Positions 8,340-16,972 of a DNA stretch of 64,000 nt are shown here, piece after piece. A program made the translations under genes and the position numbers. Below the pieces are notes generated by a model. The model was not told the DNA's origin and did no database searches. It saw only the letters and a list, made by a program, of their open reading frames with translations. Where the stretch lies: contig NZ_JACIDU010000015.1 in assembly GCF_014196535.1 (NCBI RefSeq), positions 1 to 64,000 of the forward strand. Direction: 5' to 3'. Position 1 is the stretch's first letter. Every line of letters begins with the position of its first letter. Source of the stretch: Allorhizobium borbori (GTDB lineage: Bacteria > Pseudomonadota > Alphaproteobacteria > Rhizobiales > Rhizobiaceae).

Positions 8340-8803
8340 ACGATCACCCTGGCCTCACAGCCCACGGGAAAATTCACCGAGCAGGCGATGAAGCATTTTT
8401 CGTGGGCGTCGTGGTGAAGCGAGAGCGCCTTTTCCGGATCGCCGGCGGAAATCGTCACGACCGGTTTCAGCGTTACGCCGGTGAAGCGGCCACCGCCATC
8501 GACGTCCGTCACCATTACGCCTTCGGCATGATCCTCATAAGCTTCGACCACCACGCCGCTGACAGCGCAGAAATGCAGATACCAGAGCTTGTGGCAGGCC
8601 GACAGCGAGGCGACCAGCAGGTCTTCCGGATTCCAGCGCGCCGGATCGCCCCGGAAGGCCGGATCGGCGGAGCCGGGAATATCCGGCTTGCCGTCCTGCG
8701 CAATCACATGATCGCGGGCATAGGCACGATAGTTCGCCGTGCCCTGCCCCCTGTTGCCGGTCCAGACGACCTTCACGGCATAATGGTGCTCGTGCTCAGA
8801 CAT
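8330..8803 (-). CDS. OsmC/Ohr family peroxidase-like protein
   Basis: This 157-residue OsmC-type protein begins HYAVKVVWTGNRGQGT and has the family signatures NPEDLLVASLSACHKLWYLH (first redox cysteine, about residue 69) and the late CSVNFPVGCEARV segment (second cysteine region, about 142). OsmC/Ohr proteins reduce organic hydroperoxides with a cysteine pair in the cytoplasm. The ATG at 8803 overlaps the end of the upstream aminotransferase gene by 8 nt, so the two are probably co-transcribed and translationally coupled. The same overlap fixes the start. Confidence 0.85.
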   Translation of the reverse strand: MSEHEHHYAVKVVWTGNRGQGTANYRAYARDHVIAQDGKPDIPGSADPAFRGDPARWNPEDLLVASLSACHKLWYLHFCAVSGVVVEAYEDHAEGVMVTDVDGGGRFTGVTLKPVVTISAGDPEKALSLHHDAHEKCFIACSVNFPVGCEARVIVQT

Positions 8804-10157
8804 AATCCCCGCGCACCTTCCAAGCGGCATCGAGGCCGAGGCGTGTGACCTTGACCATGAAGTCCACCTCTTCCTCGGTGATGACGAGCGGTGGAGACGC
8901 GAGCATGCGATCGCCGGTGGCTCGCAGTACGAGCCCATTTTCAAGGCAGACATTGCGGACATAGGAACCGAAATCATCGGCCTTGGTGAAGCGCTGACGC
9001 GTCTTCTTTTCCGCGGCCATCTGGAGCGCGCCCATCAGGCCGACATTTTCGGCGGTGCCGACGAGATCGTGATCCTCGAGGCTCTTCCATGCCTTGGTGA
9101 AATAAGGGCCGATATCGTCGCGCACGCGCTCGACCAGCTTCTCATCCTCGATGATGCGCAGGTTTTCGAGAGCCGCCGCCGCCGAAACCGGATGGCCGGA
9201 ATAGGTGAAGCCGTGGAAGAAATCGCCGACCTCGTTGATCATCACATCGGCCACGCGATCCGAGATCAGCACGGCGCCGATGGGCAGGTAACCGGACGAG
9301 AGGCCCTTGGCGACCGGGGCGAGATCAGGCTTGACCTTGAAATGCTGGTGACCGAACCACTGGCCCAGACGGCCGAAGCCGCAGATGACCTCATCGGCCA
9401 CCAGCAGAATATCGTTTTCCGTGCAGATGCGCTGGATTTCGGGCCAGTAACTATCCGGTGGCACGATCACGCCACCGGCACCCTGGATCGGTTCGGCCAC
9501 GAAGGCGGCGATCTTGTCGGCGCCGAGTTCGGCGATCTTGTCTTCCAGTTCCTTCGCAGCCTTGAGACCGAACTCATGCGGTGTCAGTTCACCACCCTCG
9601 GCATACCAGTAGGGCTGGCCGATATGGGCGATACCGGTGATTTCCGAACCCGCCTGCTGGTGCATGTGCTTCATGCCCCCGAGCGATGCGCCGGCAACGG
9701 TCGAGCCGTGATAGCCGTTGCGGCGGGCAATCACGATCTTCTTTTCCGGCTGCCCCTTGGCCTGCCAGTAGACGCGCGCCATGCGGAACCAGGTGTCGGT
9801 CGCTTCCGAGCCAGAATTGGTGAAAAAGACGTGGTTCAGGTGGCCCTCGGTATGGCTTGCGATCTTTTCGGCCAGCAGCGTAGCCGACGGCGTCGAGGTA
9901 CCGAAGAAGGCGTTGTAATAGGCCAGTTCGTTCATCTGCCGCTGCACGGCATCGGCAATTTCCGGACGACCATAACCGATGTTGACGCACCACAGACCGG
10001 CGAACCCATCGAGATACTTCTTGCCGGTGGAATCGAAGATATGGCTCCCCTCGCCGCGCGTGATGATGCGCGTACCCTTGGCATTGAGCGCCTTCATATC
10101 GGAGAATGGATGGATGTGGTGGGCGGCGTCGATCGCGGCAAGATTGGAAATGGACAT
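8796..10157 (-). CDS. Class III aminotransferase (polyamine/omega-amino acid:pyruvate type)
   Basis: This 453-residue PLP enzyme belongs to the class III (subgroup II) aminotransferases, which transfer terminal amino groups such as those of putrescine or beta-alanine to pyruvate. Visible features are the NSGSEAT phosphate loop (114-120), NGYHGST (about 147-153), ADEVICGFGR with the PLP-ring aspartate (~255), and VAKGLSSGYLPIGAV with the PLP lysine at about 284. The ATG at 10157 starts directly with the family N-terminus. It is divergent from a gamma-glutamylputrescine synthetase-like gene, the pairing expected for polyamine catabolism. SpuC/PuuT-like enzymes are the closest guess; the exact substrate cannot be read from sequence. 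Confidence 0.85.
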   Translation of the reverse strand: MSISNLAAIDAAHHIHPFSDMKALNAKGTRIITRGEGSHIFDSTGKKYLDGFAGLWCVNIGYGRPEIADAVQRQMNELAYYNAFFGTSTPSATLLAEKIASHTEGHLNHVFFTNSGSEATDTWFRMARVYWQAKGQPEKKIVIARRNGYHGSTVAGASLGGMKHMHQQAGSEITGIAHIGQPYWYAEGGELTPHEFGLKAAKELEDKIAELGADKIAAFVAEPIQGAGGVIVPPDSYWPEIQRICTENDILLVADEVICGFGRLGQWFGHQHFKVKPDLAPVAKGLSSGYLPIGAVLISDRVADVMINEVGDFFHGFTYSGHPVSAAAALENLRIIEDEKLVERVRDDIGPYFTKAWKSLEDHDLVGTAENVGLMGALQMAAEKKTRQRFTKADDFGSYVRNVCLENGLVLRATGDRMLASPPLVITEEEVDFMVKVTRLGLDAAWKVRGDYV

Positions 10158-10185
10158 GATGATCTCTGGGGTAGGAACCTTGGGC

Positions 10186-10213
10186 CCGCCCTGATTGAAA
10201 GGCGGCGTTTTTT
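10186..10213 (+). terminator. Terminator-like hairpin in divergent leader
   Basis: CCGCC (10186-10190), a 10-nt loop, GGCGG (10201-10205), then CG and six Ts (10208-10213). It is a compact intrinsic terminator on the plus strand, placed upstream of the glutamine synthetase-like start rather than after a gene. It could attenuate that transcript or stop antisense transcription out of the aminotransferase gene. Confidence 0.45.
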
Positions 10214-10290
10214 GCGTTACGAACATGGCCTTACGGCACGGATTTGGCAAGTGCGACCACTTCGCCACCGGCCCCCACCGGAAGCTTTTC

Positions 10291-11652
10291 ATGACCGCTG
10301 ACAAGACCCCGGCAGGCATCGACGCCGCCGATCCGACCGCCTGCTTCGAAATCCTCATTGCCGACATGAACGGACGGCTGCGCGGCAAGCGCCTGCCGCT
10401 CGATGCGGAAAAGAAGGTGTGGTCCGGCGCGGTGCGGCTTCCGGCCTCCACCCAGTCGCTCGACATCTGGGGCGACGATAACGACGATCTCACCGGCATT
10501 TCGCTGACGCTGGGCGATCCTGACGGGCAGATCCTGCCCGACGCCCGCACGCTGGCGCCGATGCCCTGGGCCGCGCCCGGCTCGAAGCAGGTGCTCGCTT
10601 CCATGCACACGCTTTCCGGCGAAGCGCATTTCTGCGATCCGCGCGGCATTCTGGCCGGGGTGCTGAAGCGTTTCGAGGCGCTCGGCCTGACGCCGGTCGT
10701 GGCGACGGAACTGGAATTCTACGTCTATGACGACAAGGACTGGCGCGACACTGGCAGGCCGATGCCACCCAAGGGTCTGACCTTCCGAGGCCAGCCGAAC
10801 GGCTTCCAGCTTTACGATATGGATGCCGTCGACGCGCTGACGCCCTATCTCGACACGGTACGCGCCTATTGCGCTGCGCAGGGCCTGCCGGCCGATGCGA
10901 CGACCGCAGAATTCGGCCCCGGTCAGTTTGAAATCAACCTGCTGCACCGCGCCGATGCGCTGGCCGCCGCCGATGATTGCCTGATGCTGAAGCGCATTGC
11001 CGCCAAGGCCGCCGAAAAGCACGGGCTGCGCTCCACATGCATGGCCAAGCCCTATACCGGCCAGGCCGGTTCGGGCCTGCATGTCCATGCGAGCATCATC
11101 GACAAAAACGGCAATAACGTGCTGGATGCCAAGGGGGGCGATCCGGTGAAGCTGAAGTCCGTGACCGCCGGCCTGCTGCAAACCATGCGCGCGGCCCAGC
11201 TCATCTTCGCGCCCTTTGCCAATTCCTACCGCCGTTTCCAGCCCGGCTCGTTTGCGCCCACCGATGTCGACTGGGGTTACGGCCATCGCGGCACCTCCGT
11301 CCGCATTCCGGAAAAGGACGGCCCGGCGGCCCGCGTGGAGCATCGCGTGGCAGGAGCGGACGCCAACCCCTACCTGCTGCTTGCCGCCATTCTCGGCGGC
11401 ATGCTGAAGGGACTGGAAGCCACGCTCGATCCGGGCCCGGCGACCGAACCCGGCACGGAAGCGCCGCAGACGGAAAAGCTGACGCATGATTTCCTGACCG
11501 CTGTCGAAGCCTTTGCCGTGTCCACGGACATGGCCGACATTTTCGGTACGGCCTATGCCAAGCTCTTTGCCGACACCAAGCGCAAGGAAGCCCTGACCTT
11601 CATGCGCACGGTCTCCGATTTCGATTACGGCACCTATCTGCCGCGTCTTTAA
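10291..11652 (+). CDS. Glutamine synthetase family, gamma-glutamylputrescine synthetase-like
   Basis: This 453-residue enzyme has the glutamine synthetase catalytic fold: ELEFYVYDD with metal-binding glutamates (about 140-142), AEFGPGQFEINL (206-217), SGLHVHASI (the ammonia/glutamate histidine region, ~258-266), and late RVEHRVAGADANPYLLLA. It lacks the adenylylation-loop features of GlnA. Such GS-like ligases couple ATP to gamma-glutamylation of amines, as PuuA does for putrescine. The ATG at 10291 has GGAAG upstream; the frame is open for 32 codons before it. It is divergent from the class III aminotransferase, supporting a role in polyamine catabolism. Confidence 0.85.
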   Translation: MTADKTPAGIDAADPTACFEILIADMNGRLRGKRLPLDAEKKVWSGAVRLPASTQSLDIWGDDNDDLTGISLTLGDPDGQILPDARTLAPMPWAAPGSKQVLASMHTLSGEAHFCDPRGILAGVLKRFEALGLTPVVATELEFYVYDDKDWRDTGRPMPPKGLTFRGQPNGFQLYDMDAVDALTPYLDTVRAYCAAQGLPADATTAEFGPGQFEINLLHRADALAAADDCLMLKRIAAKAAEKHGLRSTCMAKPYTGQAGSGLHVHASIIDKNGNNVLDAKGGDPVKLKSVTAGLLQTMRAAQLIFAPFANSYRRFQPGSFAPTDVDWGYGHRGTSVRIPEKDGPAARVEHRVAGADANPYLLLAAILGGMLKGLEATLDPGPATEPGTEAPQTEKLTHDFLTAVEAFAVSTDMADIFGTAYAKLFADTKRKEALTFMRTVSDFDYGTYLPRL

Positions 11653-11671
11653 GCGTGGCATGACGCGCATG

Positions 11672-11707
11672 AAAAAGCCCGGCGCTCCATGGGAGGCTGG
11701 GCTTTCT
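11672..11707. terminator. Bidirectional terminator
   Basis: AAAAAGCCC (11672-11680) pairs with GGGCTTTCT (11699-11707) around an 18-nt loop with its own partial pairing. A-run and T-run flank the stem, so it can terminate both the GS-like gene and the convergent RTX gene. Confidence 0.75.
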
Positions 11708-11729
11708 CTATGCCGGAAGTCGGTGCGGA

Positions 11730-12839
11730 TCAGAGCAGGATATCGCTGCTGTAAAGCGCCGACACGTTCTTCACATTGATCTGGAAATCGGACACGCCGT
11801 CGCCGTTGACATCGCCGGACAATACCCCACCGCTGTAACGCAGTTCGCCGGCCGTACCGCTGAAAGCAGCCCCGCGGATAAACTCGAAGGCCTGATTGCC
11901 GGACCCGGTCGTGTCGGCATCGATGCTGCGAAGATCGATGTAGTCACCTGAGGCACGATTGAAATCGAAGATAGTGTCGCGGGCGGAACCCCGGGAATCG
12001 GCAATCGATGTGAACACGAAGTAATCCGCACCGGTGCCACCGTAGAGGTAATCGCTGCCTGCCCCTCCGTTCAGTGTGTCATTGCCAACACCACCCCAGA
12101 GGTCGTCGTCGCCGGAGCCGCCCCACAGCTTGTCATTGCCGGCGTCGCCGTAGAGATCGTCGTGGCCGGAATTGCCGTAAAGAAAATCGTTGCCATCGCC
12201 GCCATAAACCTTGTCGTTGCCGGCCATGCCGTCAACGAGATCCGATCCCTTGCCGCCCCACAGGCTGTTTGCCCCGGACGAACCGTAGATATCGTCGGCC
12301 GCACCCGTTCCTACCGCATCCTCGATGCTTACGAGCGTTTCGCGGACGGTGTTGCCATAGGTTTGCGCATAACCTGCACCGAGATCGATTTCCACGCCGT
12401 GACCGCGCAGGTCGGGATCCGTGTCCTGGGTCGCGTAGCTGATGACGTCGCGACCGGAACCGCCGTTGAAATAGTTGCGGAAGCCGACAGAGAAGAACTG
12501 ATCGTCGCCCTGCTCGCCGTAATACTTGCTGCCATAGGTCGAGACGTCGATCTTGTCGTTGCCATAGCCGGCATAGACCACGTCATAGGACACCTTGGAA
12601 AAGCCAAACGCGATGTAGGTGTCGTTACCGTCGTAAAGGTCGATCTCGTTGCCGCCCTCGAACCAGTTCTTGACGTAGTCATTGCCCGTGCCGGCATCGA
12701 CATAATTGCCGCCGCCATAGGCACCGACGAGGTTCAGATAGATCTTGTCATTTCCGCCATAGGAATAGATCGCGACATCGCTGTAGCTGTTCTGATAGAT
12801 CGTGTCGTTGTAGGACGTACCGTAAATGTAGCGCGCCAT
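11730..12839 (-). CDS. RTX calcium-binding protein, probable type I secretion substrate
   Basis: This 369-residue acidic, Gly/Asp/Tyr-rich protein has many GGxGxDxUx nonapeptide repeats (for example YGGNDKIY, AGTGNDYV and a dense block GGDGNDFLYGNSGHDDLYGDAG at residues ~215-295), which fold into calcium-binding beta rolls. There is no N-terminal signal peptide. The C-terminus (FQINVKNVSALYSSDILL) ends in a short hydrophobic tail typical of ABC-type secretion signals. AAGGAG lies 7 nt before the ATG at 12839. No secretion apparatus genes are adjacent. It could be an extracellular matrix, nodulation- or adhesion-related protein; no enzymatic domain is present. Confidence 0.85.
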   Translation of the reverse strand: MARYIYGTSYNDTIYQNSYSDVAIYSYGGNDKIYLNLVGAYGGGNYVDAGTGNDYVKNWFEGGNEIDLYDGNDTYIAFGFSKVSYDVVYAGYGNDKIDVSTYGSKYYGEQGDDQFFSVGFRNYFNGGSGRDVISYATQDTDPDLRGHGVEIDLGAGYAQTYGNTVRETLVSIEDAVGTGAADDIYGSSGANSLWGGKGSDLVDGMAGNDKVYGGDGNDFLYGNSGHDDLYGDAGNDKLWGGSGDDDLWGGVGNDTLNGGAGSDYLYGGTGADYFVFTSIADSRGSARDTIFDFNRASGDYIDLRSIDADTTGSGNQAFEFIRGAAFSGTAGELRYSGGVLSGDVNGDGVSDFQINVKNVSALYSSDILL

Positions 12840-12882
12840 GACAATCTCCTTGCGTGGACGGCAGGTATTTGAGCCATTCATT

Positions 12883-12943
12883 AAGCCATATGAAATGAAC
12901 GCCACCCGAACGGTCGGTTAGGATGCGTTCATTTTTATGGCTT
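12883..12943. repeat. Long imperfect inverted repeat upstream of the RTX gene
   Basis: The 20-nt arm at 12883-12902 (AAGCCATA...AATGAACGC) is matched by an arm at 12925-12943, differing only by a two-base variation and one indel in the middle. The 22-nt loop itself holds a CCGA/TCGG pairing. It lies in the 5' leader of the RTX gene and 16 nt beyond the end of the lipid kinase gene on the same strand. Confidence 0.65.
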
Positions 12944-12958
12944 CCATCAAAAAATCGC

Positions 12959-13867
12959 TCACGCCGCCAGGCCGGCTGGAACCAGTACCTTCAACTCGCC
13001 GGCATGGATTTCCAGATGCACGTCGCGCGGCATGGGCACGAGTTCGCCATCGATGACACAGCGTGCCGTACGCGGGGCGCGGGGGAAATGCAGGTCCACT
13101 TCCGGCGTATCGGAGAAGGTGACGGCGGCGTTGTCCTTCAGGCGTCCGCGCAGAATATCGATGGCAAGGCGCATCACGCCTGCGGGCGGCAGGGCGTCGG
13201 CGATGTAGAAGCCGAGGTTACCGCCCGCCACATCTTCCGGCACAAGGAAAGGATTGACGCCGAAGGCGTTGTTGGACACGGACACCGCCGAGACATGGCG
13301 TTGGCCGCTCTCCCCCGCCAGCGTGAATTCCACATCGAAGGCAGGCGGGTTGAGGATGACGCCAAGGGCGGCGCGGGTGCTGGCCCTGATCTTGCCGAGC
13401 CGCGAGGCATAATCCATGCGATTGCGCAGGCGCACCATGCGCGCATGCAGCCCGGCCGAAAACTGGTGCACGAAAGGGCGACCGTTGGCGCTGGCAATGT
13501 CCACCGCCCGCACGTCACCCGTTGCCAGGGCCGCAAGGGCCGCAGCCGGATCAAGCGGCACATTCAGCGAGCGGGCAAACAGGTTCATGGTTCCCGCCGG
13601 AACAACGCCAAGCACGAGGTCGTGACGCCAGGCAAGGCCCGCCGCCGTCGAGATCGTGCCATCGCCACCGCCGGCGATAATGCCCTCAATGCCACCGGCC
13701 TCGGCAGCGGCACAGATCGCCGGCTCTATGTCCTCGCCGCCGACCACCGAAACGGTGATGTCATGGCCTGCGTCCTCGAACACCTCGATCGCCCGGGCGG
13801 TAAACGCGTCCATATCCGCGGTGCGGAACGTACCGCCCTCGCGGTTGAAAAATGCCTTGAACTTCAT
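12959..13867 (-). CDS. Diacylglycerol kinase-family lipid kinase (YegS/DgkB-like)
   Basis: This 302-residue protein has the DAGK catalytic fold: IEGIIAGGGDGTISTAAG with the ATP-binding GGGDGT (66-71), PAGTMNLFARSLNVP (90-104), and a C-terminal beta-domain ending CVIDGELV and VHLEIHAGELKVLVP. These enzymes phosphorylate diacylglycerol or related lipids with ATP at the membrane face. The length is normal and the start at 13867 follows a GGCGGGG stretch. The 3' end precedes the inverted repeat and the RTX gene on the same strand. Confidence 0.85.
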   Translation of the reverse strand: MKFKAFFNREGGTFRTADMDAFTARAIEVFEDAGHDITVSVVGGEDIEPAICAAAEAGGIEGIIAGGGDGTISTAAGLAWRHDLVLGVVPAGTMNLFARSLNVPLDPAAALAALATGDVRAVDIASANGRPFVHQFSAGLHARMVRLRNRMDYASRLGKIRASTRAALGVILNPPAFDVEFTLAGESGQRHVSAVSVSNNAFGVNPFLVPEDVAGGNLGFYIADALPPAGVMRLAIDILRGRLKDNAAVTFSDTPEVDLHFPRAPRTARCVIDGELVPMPRDVHLEIHAGELKVLVPAGLAA

Positions 13868-13937
13868 GAACCCCGCCGCCTGAACGCCTGCAAACCCTAC
13901 TATAACGTTCCCGCGTTACAAAGGTTGCGGCTTTCCG

Positions 13938-14471
13938 TCAGCGCGGCGTTCGGTCACCTTCGCCCAGCGCTCGCTGCATCAGCACACTGTCGAGCCAGCG
14001 ACCGTGCTTCCAGCCCACCGAACGCAGAACGCCGCTCAATTCAAAGCCAAGGCTGGCGTGCAGCGCGCGCGAGGCATGATTTTCGGAATCGCCTATGACG
14101 GCGATCATCTGGCGAAAGCCCCGCGCCTTGGCCTCCTCGATCAGCCGTGCCAACAGCGCCTTGCCGACGCCCTGCCCCTTGGCCGCCGGACTGACATAGA
14201 TCGAGTTCTCCACCGTCGCGCCATAGGCCGGGCGCGGACGGTAGGCGCCGGCATAGGCATAGCCCAGAACCGTGCCGTCACGTTCTGCGACGATATAGGG
14301 ATAGCCACCCCTGAGCAGCGTCGCGCGGCGGGCTGCCATCTCCGCCACGTCGGGTGCCGTCAGTTCGAAGGAGGCCGTACCGTTGGTCACGGCATCGGCA
14401 TAGATGGCGGCAATGGCGGGTACATCCTCTTCGCGGCAATCGCGCAGGATGAGCGGTGTTTCATTCGACAT
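13938..14471 (-). CDS. GNAT N-acetyltransferase (phosphinothricin acetyltransferase-like)
   Basis: This 177-residue acetyl-CoA-dependent N-acetyltransferase has the Pat/Bar pattern: LRDCREEDVPAIAAIYADAV at the N-terminus, ENSIYVSPAAKGQGVGKALL with the acetyl-CoA pyrophosphate loop (98-105), and GFELSGVLRSVGWKHGRWLD near the end. Family members acetylate L-phosphinothricin, methionine sulfone or related amino acid analogues. The start at 14471 leaves the fold beginning at residue 7. It is divergent from a LysR regulator with a 75-bp shared promoter region, so regulation by that LysR protein is plausible. Confidence 0.85.
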   Translation of the reverse strand: MSNETPLILRDCREEDVPAIAAIYADAVTNGTASFELTAPDVAEMAARRATLLRGGYPYIVAERDGTVLGYAYAGAYRPRPAYGATVENSIYVSPAAKGQGVGKALLARLIEEAKARGFRQMIAVIGDSENHASRALHASLGFELSGVLRSVGWKHGRWLDSVLMQRALGEGDRTPR

Positions 14472-14546
14472 GGAGCGACCTTTCGCAGACAAATTCTCGT
14501 TGCCTTCCTGAACCCGGCGGAACTAAAAAGAAATATTATCGCTTTT

Positions 14547-15449
14547 ATGCAAACCATAAGGCAAGCCGTGATCAAGGGCCTCAGTTTCGATCAACTCCAG
14601 ACCTTTGCCGACGTGATCGAACTCGGCAGCTTTTCCGCGACCGCCGACAGGGCCGGCGTGACGCAGCCGGCCATCAGCCTCCAGCTTCGCCAGCTCGAAC
14701 GGCGGCTCGGCCTCAGGCTTGTCGAACGTGTCGGGCGGCGCATGCTGCCGACACCGGCGGGCAGCGACCTGTTGGTCCATGTGCGGCGTATCCAGGAGGA
14801 AATGAACCGGGCGCTGGAAGCACTCGCCCCGCATCAAAGCGGTGCGGTGGGCCGCATCCGTATCGGCACCGGGGCAACGGCCTGCATCTATCTGCTGCCG
14901 CCTGTTCTTCGCCGGCTGAAGGAAGACATGCCAGGGCTGGAAATCGCGGTGGAAACCGGCAACACGCCGGATCTGGTCCGGATGATCGAGGCAAACGAGC
15001 TTGATGCCGGTCTTCTCACCCTGCCCGTCACCCATCGCAGTTTCGAGACACTGCCGGTGACGGACGACGAGCTGGTGGCGCTGTTTCCCGCACGCGACGC
15101 GCCCGGCCTGCCCGCAATTCCGGCAGTTTTGCTGGCGCAAAAGCCACTCCTGTTCTATGAGGGCGGCGCGACACGGCGCATTGTCGAGCAATGGTTTGCC
15201 GATGCCGGCCTGACGCCCAAACCGGTGATGGAGCTTGGCAGTGTCGAGGCCATCAAGCGGCTTGTCGCTGCCGGGCTCGGCTGGGCCATCGTACCCGCGC
15301 TGGCGCTGACGGATGCGGACGCCGTGCCCGATCTCGGCCATTGCTCGCTCTCGCCGCGCCTGGTCCGCTCTCTCGGCCTCGTCATGCGTCGTGACAAGCG
15401 GCTGACGAAAGGGTTGCGCGCACTGGTCGCGGCCCTCACGCCGCGCTGA
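14547..15449 (+). CDS. LysR-family transcriptional regulator
   Basis: This 300-residue regulator has an N-terminal winged helix-turn-helix (LQTFADVIELGSFSATADRA then VTQPAISLQLRQLERRLG, residues ~17-55) and a LysR substrate-binding domain from about residue 95. A GTG seven codons downstream (14568) is an alternative start. It likely regulates the divergent GNAT gene and possibly the MFS exporter 205 bp downstream on the same strand. The effector is unknown. Confidence 0.87.
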   Translation: MQTIRQAVIKGLSFDQLQTFADVIELGSFSATADRAGVTQPAISLQLRQLERRLGLRLVERVGRRMLPTPAGSDLLVHVRRIQEEMNRALEALAPHQSGAVGRIRIGTGATACIYLLPPVLRRLKEDMPGLEIAVETGNTPDLVRMIEANELDAGLLTLPVTHRSFETLPVTDDELVALFPARDAPGLPAIPAVLLAQKPLLFYEGGATRRIVEQWFADAGLTPKPVMELGSVEAIKRLVAAGLGWAIVPALALTDADAVPDLGHCSLSPRLVRSLGLVMRRDKRLTKGLRALVAALTPR

Positions 15450-15654
15450 ACAAAGCACTGGACGAAACTTGAGAATTGTCAGATAACCTGCCGACTGCTC
15501 AGGATCGCCGGTACCCGTAATCAATGCCCGGCTTCCGATCCGAGCCTATCCCGATCCTGCCGTCCTGGCGGCACATCCAGAATACCGACGATGCCTGCCG
15601 CGTCTTCCTCCCGGACCGAACGGACAGGCATTCGTTGAATGAACGGAGCGACCC

Positions 15655-16902
15655 GTGACCAAGATTGCCGTGGCCGATGAGGCCGAACTTGCCCTGCCGG
15701 CGGACGAGCCGTCGGCTGCCCTGCTTTCGCCTGCCGCCATCCTGCTCATCCAGCTTGCGCTTGCCGTGGGCGGTTTCGGCATCGGCACCGGCGAATTCGT
15801 CATCATGGGCCTGCTGCCCGATGTCGCCACCACCTATGGCGTGTCCATTCCGGCGGCGGGCTACGTCATCACGGCCTATGCGCTCGGCGTTGTCGTCGGC
15901 GCGCCGATCATCGCCGTGCTTTCGGCGCGGCTGAGACGCCGCACGCTGTTGCTCGGCCTCATGGCGGTGTTTGCCGTGGGCAACATCCTCTCCGCACTCG
16001 CCCCGGATTTCATCAGCTTCACCATCCTGCGTTTCCTCACCGGCCTGCCGCACGGCGCTTATTTCGGCGTCGCCGCGCTCGTGGCCGCCAATCTGGTGCC
16101 GGCGCACCGCCGTGCCCGCGCCGTCGGACGGGTCATGCTCGGCCTCACCATCGCAACTCTCGTGGGAACGCCGATTGCCACCTTCCTCGGCCAATTGCTG
16201 AGCTGGCGCGCAGCCTTCCTGCTGGTCGGCCTGATCGGCGCGGCGACGGTTGCTCTGTTGTGGTGGTTCCAACCGCGTGACGCCGTGCGCGAGGGCGCCA
16301 GCATTCGCCGCGAACTCGGCGCCTTCGGGCGCGTGCAGGTGTGGCTGGCGCTGGCCGTCGCCGCCTCCGGCTTCGGTGGCATGTTCGCCATTTTCAGCTA
16401 CATCGCCAAGACCACGACGGATGTCGCAGGCCTTTCCGTCTCCATGGTGTCGGTGGTGCTGGCGCTGTTCGGCATCGGCATGAATGTCGGCAATATCGTC
16501 GGATCGCGGCTGGCCGATATTTCGCTCAAGGGCACGATCTTCGGCATGCTCGCCTTCAATGTCGTGGTCATGACCGGCTTTTCGCTGACCGCTTCAAACC
16601 CCTGGCTGCTGTGCCTTTGTGTGTTCTTCACCGGCTGCGGCTTCGCCGCCTGCCCCGCCGTGCAGACCCGGTTGATGGATGTGGCGGGCGATGCGCAGAC
16701 GCTTGCCGCCGCCTCCACCCATTCTGCCTTCAACATCGCCAATGCGCTGGGCGCCTGGCTCGGCGGCCTCGTCATCACCTGGGGCTTCGGCTATGCAGCC
16801 ACCGGCTATGTCGGCGCCGTCCTCTCGGTGATCGGGCTTGGCGTGTTTGCGCTTTCCGTGCTGCTGGAGGAGAAAGACGGAGGCAAGGCCAAGGCGCGTT
16901 GA
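15655..16902 (+). CDS. MFS efflux transporter (AraJ/YdhP-like, DHA1)
   Basis: This 415-residue inner-membrane protein has twelve predicted transmembrane helices. Helix 1 carries the FGIGTGEFVIMGLLPDVA motif typical of AraJ/YdhP-like drug:H+ antiporters, and the loop after helix 2 has the conserved SARLRRRTLL motif A. The start is GTG at 15655, preceded by a weak GGAG site. These transporters export drugs, sugars or arabinose-like compounds; the substrate here cannot be told. It lies downstream of the LysR gene and convergent with the VOC gene. Confidence 0.87.
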   Translation: MTKIAVADEAELALPADEPSAALLSPAAILLIQLALAVGGFGIGTGEFVIMGLLPDVATTYGVSIPAAGYVITAYALGVVVGAPIIAVLSARLRRRTLLLGLMAVFAVGNILSALAPDFISFTILRFLTGLPHGAYFGVAALVAANLVPAHRRARAVGRVMLGLTIATLVGTPIATFLGQLLSWRAAFLLVGLIGAATVALLWWFQPRDAVREGASIRRELGAFGRVQVWLALAVAASGFGGMFAIFSYIAKTTTDVAGLSVSMVSVVLALFGIGMNVGNIVGSRLADISLKGTIFGMLAFNVVVMTGFSLTASNPWLLCLCVFFTGCGFAACPAVQTRLMDVAGDAQTLAAASTHSAFNIANALGAWLGGLVITWGFGYAATGYVGAVLSVIGLGVFALSVLLEEKDGGKAKAR

Positions 16903-16940
16903 GCCTCGCCTGAAGTATTTTGCTTCTGCCATTGTCCGAC

Positions 16941-16962
16941 GCCGAAGCGAGTAGGCTTCGGC
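16941..16962. terminator. Short perfect hairpin between convergent genes
   Basis: GCCGAAGC (16941-16948) pairs perfectly with GCTTCGGC (16955-16962) around a 6-nt loop, between the MFS and VOC genes. No T-run follows, so termination would be weak. Confidence 0.5.
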
Positions 16963-16972
16963 TGGAAATGCC

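Noticed and set aside
11940-12300. CRISPR-like or tandem DNA repeat in the RTX gene
   Set aside because: The periodicity is from repeated calcium-binding nonapeptides in one reading frame; DNA units vary and there are no spacers.
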